Positions 1 to 5,085 of a stretch of 5,681 nucleotides of DNA are shown here, piece after piece. A model generated the notes under the pieces. That model searched no databases, was not told the origin of the DNA, and saw nothing but the letters and a program-made list of their open reading frames with translations. Every line of letters starts with the position of its first letter. Position 1 is the first letter of the stretch. Source of the DNA: Caldifarciminota bacterium (GTDB taxonomy: Bacteria; Hydrothermota; Hydrothermia; B15-G9; WFZT01). Made by a program: the position numbers and the translations under genes. The stretch spans positions 1-5,681 of the forward strand of contig JALSOY010000004.1 of assembly GCA_026986235.1 (NCBI GenBank). Direction: 5' to 3'.

Positions 1-29
1 TGGGGTTGAGGTTTATAGTGGTGAAGTGA
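1..29 (+). CDS. Possible C-terminal end of an upstream gene (partial)
   Basis: Reading from base 3, the frame gives GLRFIVVK and then a TGA stop at 27-29. A perfect GC-rich hairpin begins on the very next base. A beta-strand-like C-terminus directly followed by a terminator hairpin is what the end of a gene usually looks like. Only eight residues are visible, so no family can be named. A second frame, starting at base 2, stays open through the hairpin to about base 105, but it would have to code through the hairpin, so I prefer the shorter reading. This is inference from position only. Confidence 0.35.
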
Positions 30-60
30 GGGCGCCGCCCTTCGGGCGGCGCCCTGTTAG
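30..60 (+). terminator. GC-rich hairpin, probable terminator of the upstream gene
   Basis: Bases 30-40 (GGGCGCCGCCC) pair perfectly with 44-54 (GGGCGGCGCCC) around a TTC loop, giving an 11-bp all-GC stem. The following bases, TGTTAGATTT, are only moderately T-rich, so the U-tract is weak. The stem is very stable and lies immediately after a plausible stop codon (27-29), which supports a role in ending the upstream transcript and separating it from the importer operon. Confidence 0.7.
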
Positions 61-117
61 ATTTAAAGGCAGGCTTCCTGTGGAATTACAGTCAATTCGT
101 TTTTAAGCGGTAGTCAT

Positions 118-188
118 CCCCCTTTGTCCCCCTTCTAAAGAAGGAGGGATTTTGGTCGTGTAAAATCCCCCTGAAAAAGGGATTTTTT
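118..188 (+). repeat. C-rich palindromic intergenic repeat, copy 1
   Basis: This non-coding stretch starts with CCCCCTTTG and contains three nested or competing palindromes: CCTTC (131-135) with GAAGG (140-144); GGGATTTT (146-153) with AAAATCCC (162-169); and the same AAAATCCC with GGGATTTT (179-186). It shares TCCCCC, CCCTTCT and GGGATTTTG blocks, in the same order, with the reverse complement of a second element at about 4264-4380. Elements of this CCCCCTTT...GGGGGATTT style are scattered between genes in many bacterial genomes and behave like small palindromic or MITE-like repeats. Exact ends are uncertain and no target duplication is evident. Confidence 0.65.
162..188. terminator. Terminator-like hairpin within repeat copy 1
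   Basis: AAAATCCC (162-169) pairs with GGGATTTT (179-186) across a 9-base loop, and the T-run continues to base 188. The stem has an A-run on the left and a T-run on the right, so it could terminate transcription from either side. It would insulate the importer operon from upstream read-through. Only three stem pairs are G-C, so efficiency may be low. The 5' arm can alternatively pair with 146-153. Confidence 0.4.
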
Positions 189-216
189 AAGTTTTTCTTC
201 TACCGATCTGTGGGAT

Positions 217-246
217 TTGACCTGTTCGAGGATATTGAGTTAGAAT
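217..246 (+). promoter_or_regulatory. Sigma70-type promoter of the importer operon
   Basis: A -35 box TTGACC (217-222, five of six bases matching TTGACA) and a -10 box TAGAAT (241-246, five of six matching TATAAT) are separated by 18 bases. Transcription would be expected to begin 6-8 bases after the -10 box, at about 252-254, which coincides with the ATG of the binding-protein gene (254). This implies a leaderless or nearly leaderless transcript, in line with the lack of a properly spaced Shine-Dalgarno sequence before that ATG. The boxes are seen; the start site is inferred. Confidence 0.65.
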
Positions 247-253
247 AGTTTTT

Positions 254-1510
254 ATGAAAAAAATTGCAGGAATCCTCATAAAGATTTTGATTCTTCTCCC
301 ATTTGGCCTTTCTGCCACAAGGATTTACTTTCTTTCAACACAGCTCGTGCCTGTCGAGGAGTCGGAATGGTTCAGAAGGAATGTCCTATCTGAATTTGAG
401 AGCAGGTACGGGGTAAAAACTGTATTTATCGGCACAGGTTACGGTGAATTTCAGGACAGGATTATATCCGAGTTCAAATCCGGTCGTGGTAAGATCGACC
501 TTACAGCAGGTCTTTCAAGTGATTACGAAGGTATATCACAGGCATTTCTTTCTTTGAACGACTTTTTCAGCAGCCTCGGTGTGGATTTTGTACCATCGGC
601 CACGAAGTATATCAAGATGGACGGTAGGATTATTTATGTGCCCTGGCTTCAGACGACATACATATTTGTCTGTAACAAAAAGGCACTCAGGTATCTTCCC
701 GATGGCGCAAGAATCGACGATTTGAGCTATGAGGATTTACTAAATTGGTCGAAAAACATCGAGGATGCAACGGGGAGGAAACTTTTTGGCCTCCCTGCAG
801 GGCCACGGGGCCTGATTCACCGATTTATTCACGGATACCTTTATCCTTCCTTTACCGGTGCACAGATAATCCACTTTGACGATAGTCTCGGTGTAAAGAT
901 GTGGTTATTTTTTCAAAAACTGTGGGCTCACACCAATCCCGGTTCTTCCGTGTGGGAGAAAATGGACACTCCTCTCCTGAGCGAGGAGGTGTGGATCGCA
1001 TGGGACCACATTTCAAGGTTGAAGAATGCTATTATCGAAAGACCCGACCAGTTTGTGATTTTCCCGGCACCCAGAGGTCCGGCTGGAAGAGGTATCCTTC
1101 AGGTACTCGTTGGTCTTGGTATAACTTCCTATTCAGACCGAAAAGCGGAGGCAATGAAGTTGATAAAATTCCTCCTCTCCAGAGAAATTCAGAAAAGAAT
1201 GCTGGAGGGGACGGGATTCATGCCTGTTATTTCAAATGTAAAATTTGAGGAGGGAGGTTCACCAACTGCCCTGATCTACGCAGGTGTTTCGGATCAGAGC
1301 AGGAAAAGTGATCTCATAGTCTCTTTTATCCCGGGTGGCCTTGGCCAGAGAAGCGGGGAGTTTACAAAGATTTACCGTGATACTTTCAGAGAAGTTATTT
1401 TAAAACAGAAAAATCCGTCCCGGGTGCTCAAGATTTACGGTAAAAGGTTGAAAGAACTTTACAGGGAGACCGGCGCACGACTCCCTTATCCTGACTATGA
1501 GATCAGATGA
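254..1510 (+). CDS. ABC transporter periplasmic substrate-binding protein (CUT1 carbohydrate type)
   Basis: This is a 418-residue family 1 extracellular solute-binding protein expected to capture a sugar or related ligand in the periplasm and deliver it to the two permeases encoded next. Residues 1-21 form a signal peptide: MKK, a hydrophobic core, then LSA with likely cleavage before T22. There is no lipobox cysteine, so it should be a free periplasmic protein. The mature part has the segments of a subfamily I recognise from other bacteria: STQLVPVEE (28-36), YVPWLQTTY (128-136), LPAGPRGLIHRF (180-191), GYLYPSFTG (194-202), EEVWIAWDH (244-252), PAPRGPAGRG (271-280) and GGLGQRSGEF (361-370). 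Tryptophans and tyrosines in these segments (W132, Y136, W247, W250) could stack on a sugar ring; that is inference. The substrate is unknown. The ATG at 254 is favoured because it begins the signal peptide. No Shine-Dalgarno sequence precedes it, and the promoter suggests leaderless translation. Confidence 0.92.
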   Translation: MKKIAGILIKILILLPFGLSATRIYFLSTQLVPVEESEWFRRNVLSEFESRYGVKTVFIGTGYGEFQDRIISEFKSGRGKIDLTAGLSSDYEGISQAFLSLNDFFSSLGVDFVPSATKYIKMDGRIIYVPWLQTTYIFVCNKKALRYLPDGARIDDLSYEDLLNWSKNIEDATGRKLFGLPAGPRGLIHRFIHGYLYPSFTGAQIIHFDDSLGVKMWLFFQKLWAHTNPGSSVWEKMDTPLLSEEVWIAWDHISRLKNAIIERPDQFVIFPAPRGPAGRGILQVLVGLGITSYSDRKAEAMKLIKFLLSREIQKRMLEGTGFMPVISNVKFEEGGSPTALIYAGVSDQSRKSDLIVSFIPGGLGQRSGEFTKIYRDTFREVILKQKNPSRVLKIYGKRLKELYRETGARLPYPDYEIR

Positions 1511-2327
1511 AAAGATCTACCTCCTGCTTGCGCCACTCGTTTTATACATCCTTTTCTTCTTTCTGAGTCCCTTCGGTAGTGCATTCAAGCTCGCTTTCTT
1601 TAACGATTCCGGTAAATTCACACTGGATTACATTGTTAAGACCATAAAGGATGTAAGGTTTTACTCGGCTCTCAAATACACCGTTCTGTTCGTTGTAACG
1701 ATAATTCCATTACAACTTGTAACCGCTTTTGTTATTGCACTCTACATCACCCGCAGGGGTAGTTCCTGGCTAATGTTTATCGTTTCGATACCACTTGCCA
1801 TATCGGATCTCGCTGCAGGCCTGATTTTCCTCTCGGTTTTCAGCGAAAGTGGTTTTTTAAACTCGTTCCTGTACTCACTGGGTTTAATCAAAAGGCCCAT
1901 ATACTTTCTTTCGTACCAGAATACATGGTTCCTCTTTCTTGCTGTTGTTCTGGCCGAACACTGGCGGGCAACATCAATAGTACTCTTGATCCTTGTTGCC
2001 GGGCTCCAGATGATAGAAAAAGACTTTCACGAAGCGGCAAGGATTTTTGGGGCCGGCTTTATAAAAGAAATTTACTTCGTGACCCTGCCGCTTCTCAAGC
2101 CCTCGATTCAATCAGCATTGATCATAAGAACCATCTTCGCTTTTCAGATGTTTGCGGTCGTCCTGGCTCTCGCCGGAGACATGATACCGGTTCTTTCTGG
2201 AGAGGCCTTTTTCTGGTACTCGCTTTACAGGAATCCACACATCGCCTCGGTTTACGCACTTATCATTATCCTGATTTCCGTATTCTTCACATTCGTATAT
2301 CTTAGAGTTATGAGACAGGAACTATGA
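1497..2327 (+). CDS. ABC transporter inner-membrane permease, MalF/UgpA-like
   Basis: This 276-residue protein is one half of the permease heterodimer. It has about six membrane spans (roughly 8-30, 60-84, 91-116, 143-170, 203-227 and 249-271). Between spans four and five lies the cytoplasmic EAA loop that docks onto the ATPase: E179-A180-A181, G185, and L197-P198 in EAARIFGAG...VTLP. The usual GGP segment of MalF-type permeases is replaced by LAGDMIPVLSGEAFFWY (225-241), apparently a subfamily trait. At 276 residues it is slightly short for the family and lacks the large periplasmic domain of E. coli MalF. The ATG at 1497 overlaps the end of the binding-protein gene by 14 bases with no clear Shine-Dalgarno sequence of its own, so it is probably translated by coupling. 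Its TGA overlaps the next ATG as ATGA. Confidence 0.92.
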   Translation: MRSDEKIYLLLAPLVLYILFFFLSPFGSAFKLAFFNDSGKFTLDYIVKTIKDVRFYSALKYTVLFVVTIIPLQLVTAFVIALYITRRGSSWLMFIVSIPLAISDLAAGLIFLSVFSESGFLNSFLYSLGLIKRPIYFLSYQNTWFLFLAVVLAEHWRATSIVLLILVAGLQMIEKDFHEAARIFGAGFIKEIYFVTLPLLKPSIQSALIIRTIFAFQMFAVVLALAGDMIPVLSGEAFFWYSLYRNPHIASVYALIIILISVFFTFVYLRVMRQEL

Positions 2328-3136
2328 GGGTAGTGAGAAAACTCCTTGAAACACTTTTTGCCCTTATACTGATACTCTGGGTGCTCCTTCCTATATACTT
2401 TATAAGCTCCCTTTCTCTGTCAACAAGAAAGGAGGTGTTTTCTTTTCCAAAACCTTTCATACCCCGGGAGGTTTCTGTTGACATCCTGCGATTTTTTGTT
2501 GAAGCTCATGGAACGGTAAGATCACTTTTAAACAGTGTGGTCGTGGCATTTATCAGCATACTCATAGTTCTTGTAGTTTCCTTACCGGCAGCCTACGCAT
2601 TGTCGAGGCGCAGATTCAGAGGTAGAGATTCTATCATGCTTTTTATACTCACATCCCGCATGTTACCCATTCCGTTGCTCGCCATACCTCTTACAAACCT
2701 TTACATAGCCATGAGGCTGTACGATAGTCTCCTTGGCGTCGCTTTACTCCATGCTGCCATGGCCCTGCCCTTTGCGATTATAATTTTGACCGGGATATTT
2801 GTTAAAATCTCAAAGGATTTCGAGGAAGCTGCGTACATCTTTGGAGCGTCAAAGACGAAGACCTTTTTAAAAGTAACCCTGCCCATGGCCCTGCCTGGAA
2901 TAACCGCCATGCTTATCTTCACATTCATAACATCGTGGAACGAGGTTTTTGCCGCAAGCATACTTACTGTTGAGAATAGAACCCTTTCAGCCCATGTTTT
3001 GAATGTGATGCAGGCGTCTCCAATTTATTTCAAATATGCGGCCGGATTCTTTTTATCCCTTCCTGCAATGGTCTTCATCTTTCTTATCAGGAACTACCTA
3101 TTTGAAATGTGGGGAGGTCTGCAGAGTGAAAAGTAA
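2324..3136 (+). CDS. ABC transporter inner-membrane permease, MalG/UgpE-like
   Basis: This is the second permease of the importer, 270 residues with about six membrane spans (near 8-30, 68-93, 103-128, 134-160, 190-212 and 236-257). The EAA loop is clear: E168-A169-A170, G174 and L186-P187 in EEAAYIFGAS...VTLPMALPG. The downstream TSWNEVFAASILT (203-215) matches the SWNEF...LT segment typical of MalG-type subunits, and the start of the protein, with LPIYFISSLS (22-31), is also typical. It would pair with the preceding permease to form the channel. The ATG overlaps the previous stop codon by four bases (ATGA at 2324-2327), a common sign of translational coupling. The gene's last 11 bases overlap the ATPase gene, whose Shine-Dalgarno sequence lies inside this reading frame. 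Confidence 0.93.
   Translation: MRVVRKLLETLFALILILWVLLPIYFISSLSLSTRKEVFSFPKPFIPREVSVDILRFFVEAHGTVRSLLNSVVVAFISILIVLVVSLPAAYALSRRRFRGRDSIMLFILTSRMLPIPLLAIPLTNLYIAMRLYDSLLGVALLHAAMALPFAIIILTGIFVKISKDFEEAAYIFGASKTKTFLKVTLPMALPGITAMLIFTFITSWNEVFAASILTVENRTLSAHVLNVMQASPIYFKYAAGFFLSLPAMVFIFLIRNYLFEMWGGLQSEK
3111..3118 (+). promoter_or_regulatory. Ribosome binding site that sets the ATPase start
   Basis: GGGGAGGT at 3111-3118 lies 7 bases before a GTG at 3126, inside the end of the second permease gene. This spacing supports the GTG start over an in-frame ATG 30 codons upstream at 3036, which would add an N-terminal extension (MRPDSFYPF...) that is just the permease sequence read in another frame and resembles nothing in MalK-type proteins. 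Confidence 0.85.
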
Positions 3137-4187
3137 GAGTGTCAGACTGGAAGATATTGAGAAAAAATACGGTAAAAACACGGTTCTAAAAGGGATAAAT
3201 CTTGAAGTCGAGGCAGGAGAATTCCTGGTACTTCTTGGCCCTTCGGGTTGCGGTAAAACCACGACACTGAGGCTTGTGGCAGGTGTGGAGAGGCCTGATT
3301 CTGGTAGAATTTTTATTGGAGGAAGGGATGTTACAGATCTACCTCCTCAGAGGCGGAATGTATCAATGGTTTTTCAGAACTACGCCATATTTCCACACAT
3401 GAGCGTTCGCGACAACATAGGTTTTGGCCTGAAAATGAGGGGAGTTGATAAAGTTACCATTGGAAAGAAAGTATCAGAAGTATCGAGACTTCTCAAAATA
3501 GAAAACCTTCTTGACAGGTATCCATCACAGCTCTCAGGGGGCCAGAGGCAAAGGGTGGCCGTTGCCCGTGCCCTTGCCACCCCCTTTGATGTGCTCCTGA
3601 TGGATGAGCCTCTTTCAAACCTTGATGCCCTCCTTCGGGCAGAAATGCGTGGTGAACTCAAAAGACTTCACAGAAAACTTCAGCATACAGTTATCTATGT
3701 GACTCATGATCAGGTGGAAGCCCTGACACTGGGTGACAGAATAGCAGTGATGTTCGATGGGGAGATCAATCAGGTGGGAACACCAGAGGAAATTTATGAG
3801 TATCCTGAAAATACCCGAGTAGCAGGTTTTATCGGTACTCCACCCATGAACCTGCTGGAGGTGGAATTTGATGGAGAGGCACGCGTGGATGGCCTCGAAT
3901 TCCATATACCTGCGAAGATCAGGAAGTTTCTGGAAACTCACGGAATAAAAAGGTTCAAGCTGGGATTCAGGCCTGAGTATGTGGAACTGAGAAGGACCGG
4001 GATGTCCGGAACAATCGTGCTGAGAGAAAATATAGGTTATAACGAGATCTTAAACATTCAGTTTGGAAACCACATCGTCCGGGCGGTGACGAAAAGGGGT
4101 GAGGTCAGGGATAACAGGGTCAACTTCTCCGTCCCTGAGCAGCACATGAGGATTTTTATGAATGAGAAACTGGTAAGAGACATTTAG
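3126..4187 (+). CDS. ABC transporter ATP-binding protein, MalK/UgpC/MsmX type
   Basis: This 353-residue cytoplasmic ATPase would dimerise and power the importer by docking to the EAA loops of the two permeases. From the GTG start, the nucleotide-binding domain (about 1-235) contains Walker A GPSGCGKTT (38-46), the Q-loop at Q84 (VFQNYAIFP), the signature LSGGQ (136-140), Walker B VLLMDEP (156-162, with D160 and catalytic E161), the D-loop SNLD (164-167) and the switch histidine H194 in VTHDQ. PEEIYEYPENTRVAGFIGTPPMN (220-242) is the standard MalK linker, followed by a C-terminal TOBE/OB region containing GFRPEYVEL (280-288). All catalytic motifs are intact. The length is slightly below the usual 360-375, with the shortfall in the C-terminal region. 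Whether this subunit serves other importers too, as MsmX-type ATPases do, cannot be judged here. Confidence 0.95.
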   Translation: MKSKSVRLEDIEKKYGKNTVLKGINLEVEAGEFLVLLGPSGCGKTTTLRLVAGVERPDSGRIFIGGRDVTDLPPQRRNVSMVFQNYAIFPHMSVRDNIGFGLKMRGVDKVTIGKKVSEVSRLLKIENLLDRYPSQLSGGQRQRVAVARALATPFDVLLMDEPLSNLDALLRAEMRGELKRLHRKLQHTVIYVTHDQVEALTLGDRIAVMFDGEINQVGTPEEIYEYPENTRVAGFIGTPPMNLLEVEFDGEARVDGLEFHIPAKIRKFLETHGIKRFKLGFRPEYVELRRTGMSGTIVLRENIGYNEILNIQFGNHIVRAVTKRGEVRDNRVNFSVPEQHMRIFMNEKLVRDI

Positions 4188-4263
4188 TCTGCCGCAGGAT
4201 TGGTAATTGTCTTTTCCGGATGACCCATAATTTTCTTTGTATCTCCTATCGGCATCGTGTTTA

Positions 4264-4380
4264 ACCCCTCCCCCTTTTAGCAATGGCGGATTCTGGAAAA
4301 CCGGGTCCCCCTTCTCCAGGGGTGCAGGTAGATAACTACCCACACAAAATCCCCCTTTGGAGAAGGGAGAAACGGGGGAA
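4264..4380 (-). repeat. C-rich palindromic intergenic repeat, copy 2 (inverted relative to copy 1)
   Basis: This element contains nested palindromes. An outer stem pairs 4309-4322 with 4354-4367 (CCCTTCTCCA against TGGAGAAGGG, plus two G-U and two G-C pairs). Inside it, GGTAG (4327-4331) pairs with CTACC (4336-4340) around an ATAA loop. Read on the minus strand it begins TTCCCCCGTTTCTCCCTTCT and continues to GGGGGATTTTG, matching the order of blocks in the repeat at 118-188. The ends are approximate. It fills most of the gap between the ATPase and acetyltransferase genes and might also act as a transcript-end structure for the importer operon, since no separate terminator is seen after 4187. 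Confidence 0.65.
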
Positions 4381-4401
4381 TTGAAATTCAAATTGATCGA
4401 T

Positions 4402-4409
4402 AAGGAGGA
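4402..4409 (+). promoter_or_regulatory. Ribosome binding site that sets the acetyltransferase start
   Basis: AAGGAGGA at 4402-4409 is a near-perfect Shine-Dalgarno sequence 7 bases before the GTG at 4417. The open frame extends back to a TTG at 4357, but that codon lies inside the palindromic repeat, has no ribosome binding site, and would add 20 residues of repeat-derived sequence. The GTG start is much preferred. Confidence 0.85.
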
Positions 4410-4416
4410 ATATCTT

Positions 4417-4893
4417 GTGAAAATAAGAATTGACCGATTAGACGAGAATAACTTAGACGATTTTGCTGATCTCCTGTACCGTTTCTTCCGGAAGTTGAGA
4501 CGCAAACAGGGCTGGCGTCCACCCGCCAGAACCGACCTTGAGGAGGAATCGCAAAAGGCTTTTAGACGCAATGACATCGTGCTGATGGGCTATGAAAAAT
4601 CAAAACCCTTAGGATTCGTAAGAGTCTCGACTTGCCACAAGGATGCAGTTTTCTGGATTGAAGAGATATTTGTGGTTCCTGAATTCAGGCGGATAGGCAT
4701 CGCTCCAAAACTCGTGAAAGCAGCCGAAAATGGAGTTCTCGGGCGTGGTGAAAAGTCGATCTATCACTTTGTCTTACTGCAGGTACTATATTCTTTCTGG
4801 AAATCTATGGGATGTGGTACTTTAAATTCTATTGAACTCGTAAAGGATCTCCATCCGGTTAAGCGGGATGAAATCTGCTTGCGGCGGAGCTGA
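4417..4893 (+). CDS. GNAT-family N-acetyltransferase, probably truncated by a frameshift
   Basis: From the GTG start the product is 158 residues. It has the GNAT fold signatures: a beta strand pair around LGFVRVSTC (65-73), FWIEEIFVVPEFRRIGIAPKLV (79-100) containing the acetyl-CoA pyrophosphate-binding R/QxxGxG/A loop (R91, G94, A96), and FWKSMG (127-132) in the last conserved motif. These proteins move an acetyl group from acetyl-CoA to an amine; the acceptor here cannot be predicted. Following IELVKDLHPVKRDE (139-152), the frame ends quickly with ICLRRS, whereas the -1 frame continues with AAELIGDRFDIFDW, which looks like the expected tail. One lost A in the run at 4871-4873 would explain this. 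The segment VLLQVLYSFW (119-128) also looks a couple of residues short compared with family members. The protein may therefore be inactive or altered. No obvious promoter lies directly upstream, so read-through from the importer operon is possible. Confidence 0.72.
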   Translation: MKIRIDRLDENNLDDFADLLYRFFRKLRRKQGWRPPARTDLEEESQKAFRRNDIVLMGYEKSKPLGFVRVSTCHKDAVFWIEEIFVVPEFRRIGIAPKLVKAAENGVLGRGEKSIYHFVLLQVLYSFWKSMGCGTLNSIELVKDLHPVKRDEICLRRS

Positions 4894-4964
4894 TTGGCGA
4901 CAGATTTGACATATTTGATTGGGTGAAATACTGCTTTTATGACAGCACAGAAAGTCAATTAAAT
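4872..4964 (+). pseudogene. Detached C-terminal coding remnant of the acetyltransferase
   Basis: In the frame one base behind the acetyltransferase, bases 4872-4964 read NLLAAELIGDRFDIFDWVKY, then CFYDSTESQLN. This has the alternating hydrophobic pattern and aromatic residues of the short C-terminal strand that follows ELVKDL...KRDE in similar GNAT proteins. It has no start codon or ribosome binding site of its own. The frame stays open to a stop at 5082-5084, but beyond about 4964 the residues (HCNCLLKVHRSRG...) no longer look protein-like, so the natural end is unclear and the gene's 3' end may be further decayed. Confidence 0.5.
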
Positions 4965-5025
4965 TCTCACTGTAATTGTCTTCTGAAAGTCCACAGGTCC
5001 CGGGGATGCCCTCAAGGTTATAGGC

Positions 5026-5054
5026 TTGCCACTTTGTTTGTGTTGAATTATACT
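5026..5054 (+). promoter_or_regulatory. Sigma70-type promoter of the CPBP protease gene
   Basis: TTGCCA (5026-5031, five of six consensus bases) and TATACT (5049-5054, five of six) are separated by 17 bases, the optimal spacing. Transcription should start near 5061, giving a leader of about 25 bases that contains the Shine-Dalgarno sequence AAGGAGGT (5071-5078). This makes the protease gene an independent transcription unit rather than part of the preceding operon. Confidence 0.65.
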
Positions 5055-5069
5055 TTGCATTACAAAGTA
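5031..5069. promoter_or_regulatory. Inverted and direct repeats at the CPBP promoter, possible operator
   Basis: TACTTTG (5051-5057) and CAAAGTA (5063-5069) form a perfect 7-bp inverted repeat around CATTA, overlapping the -10 box and the predicted transcription start. A further ACTTTG (5031-5036) lies exactly 21 bases upstream of the ACTTTG at 5052, which is two helical turns, inside the promoter spacer. Three copies of one half-site in this position fit a repressor-binding operator. The structure could instead be a small RNA hairpin just before the ribosome binding site. Confidence 0.4.
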
Positions 5070-5085
5070 AAAGGAGGTATGTGAA

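Noticed and set aside
118..188. CRISPR array
   Set aside because: Only one short C-rich palindromic unit is present, with no regularly spaced identical repeats or spacers; it fits a dispersed intergenic repeat.
55..253. Riboswitch or structured leader upstream of the importer
   Set aside because: The hairpins are explained by the repeat, no known riboswitch core is recognisable, and the predicted transcription start lies downstream at about 253.
901..1248. Plus-strand 115-codon frame inside the binding-protein gene
   Set aside because: It is an out-of-frame reading of conserved binding-protein sequence, with an Arg/Ser/Gly-rich product and no ribosome binding site.
3036..3125. Upstream ATG start for the ATPase
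   Set aside because: It would add 30 residues that are the second permease gene read in another frame; GGGGAGGT with a GTG at 3126 gives the expected MalK-type N-terminus.
4357..4416. Upstream TTG start extending the acetyltransferase by 20 residues
   Set aside because: The TTG lies inside the palindromic repeat and has no ribosome binding site, while the GTG at 4417 has AAGGAGGA at ideal spacing and begins a normal GNAT N-terminus.
4050..4577. Minus-strand open frame of 175 codons across the ATPase end, repeat and acetyltransferase start
   Set aside because: It runs opposite to two well-supported genes, passes through the palindromic repeat, and its translation is low-complexity with no recognisable domain.
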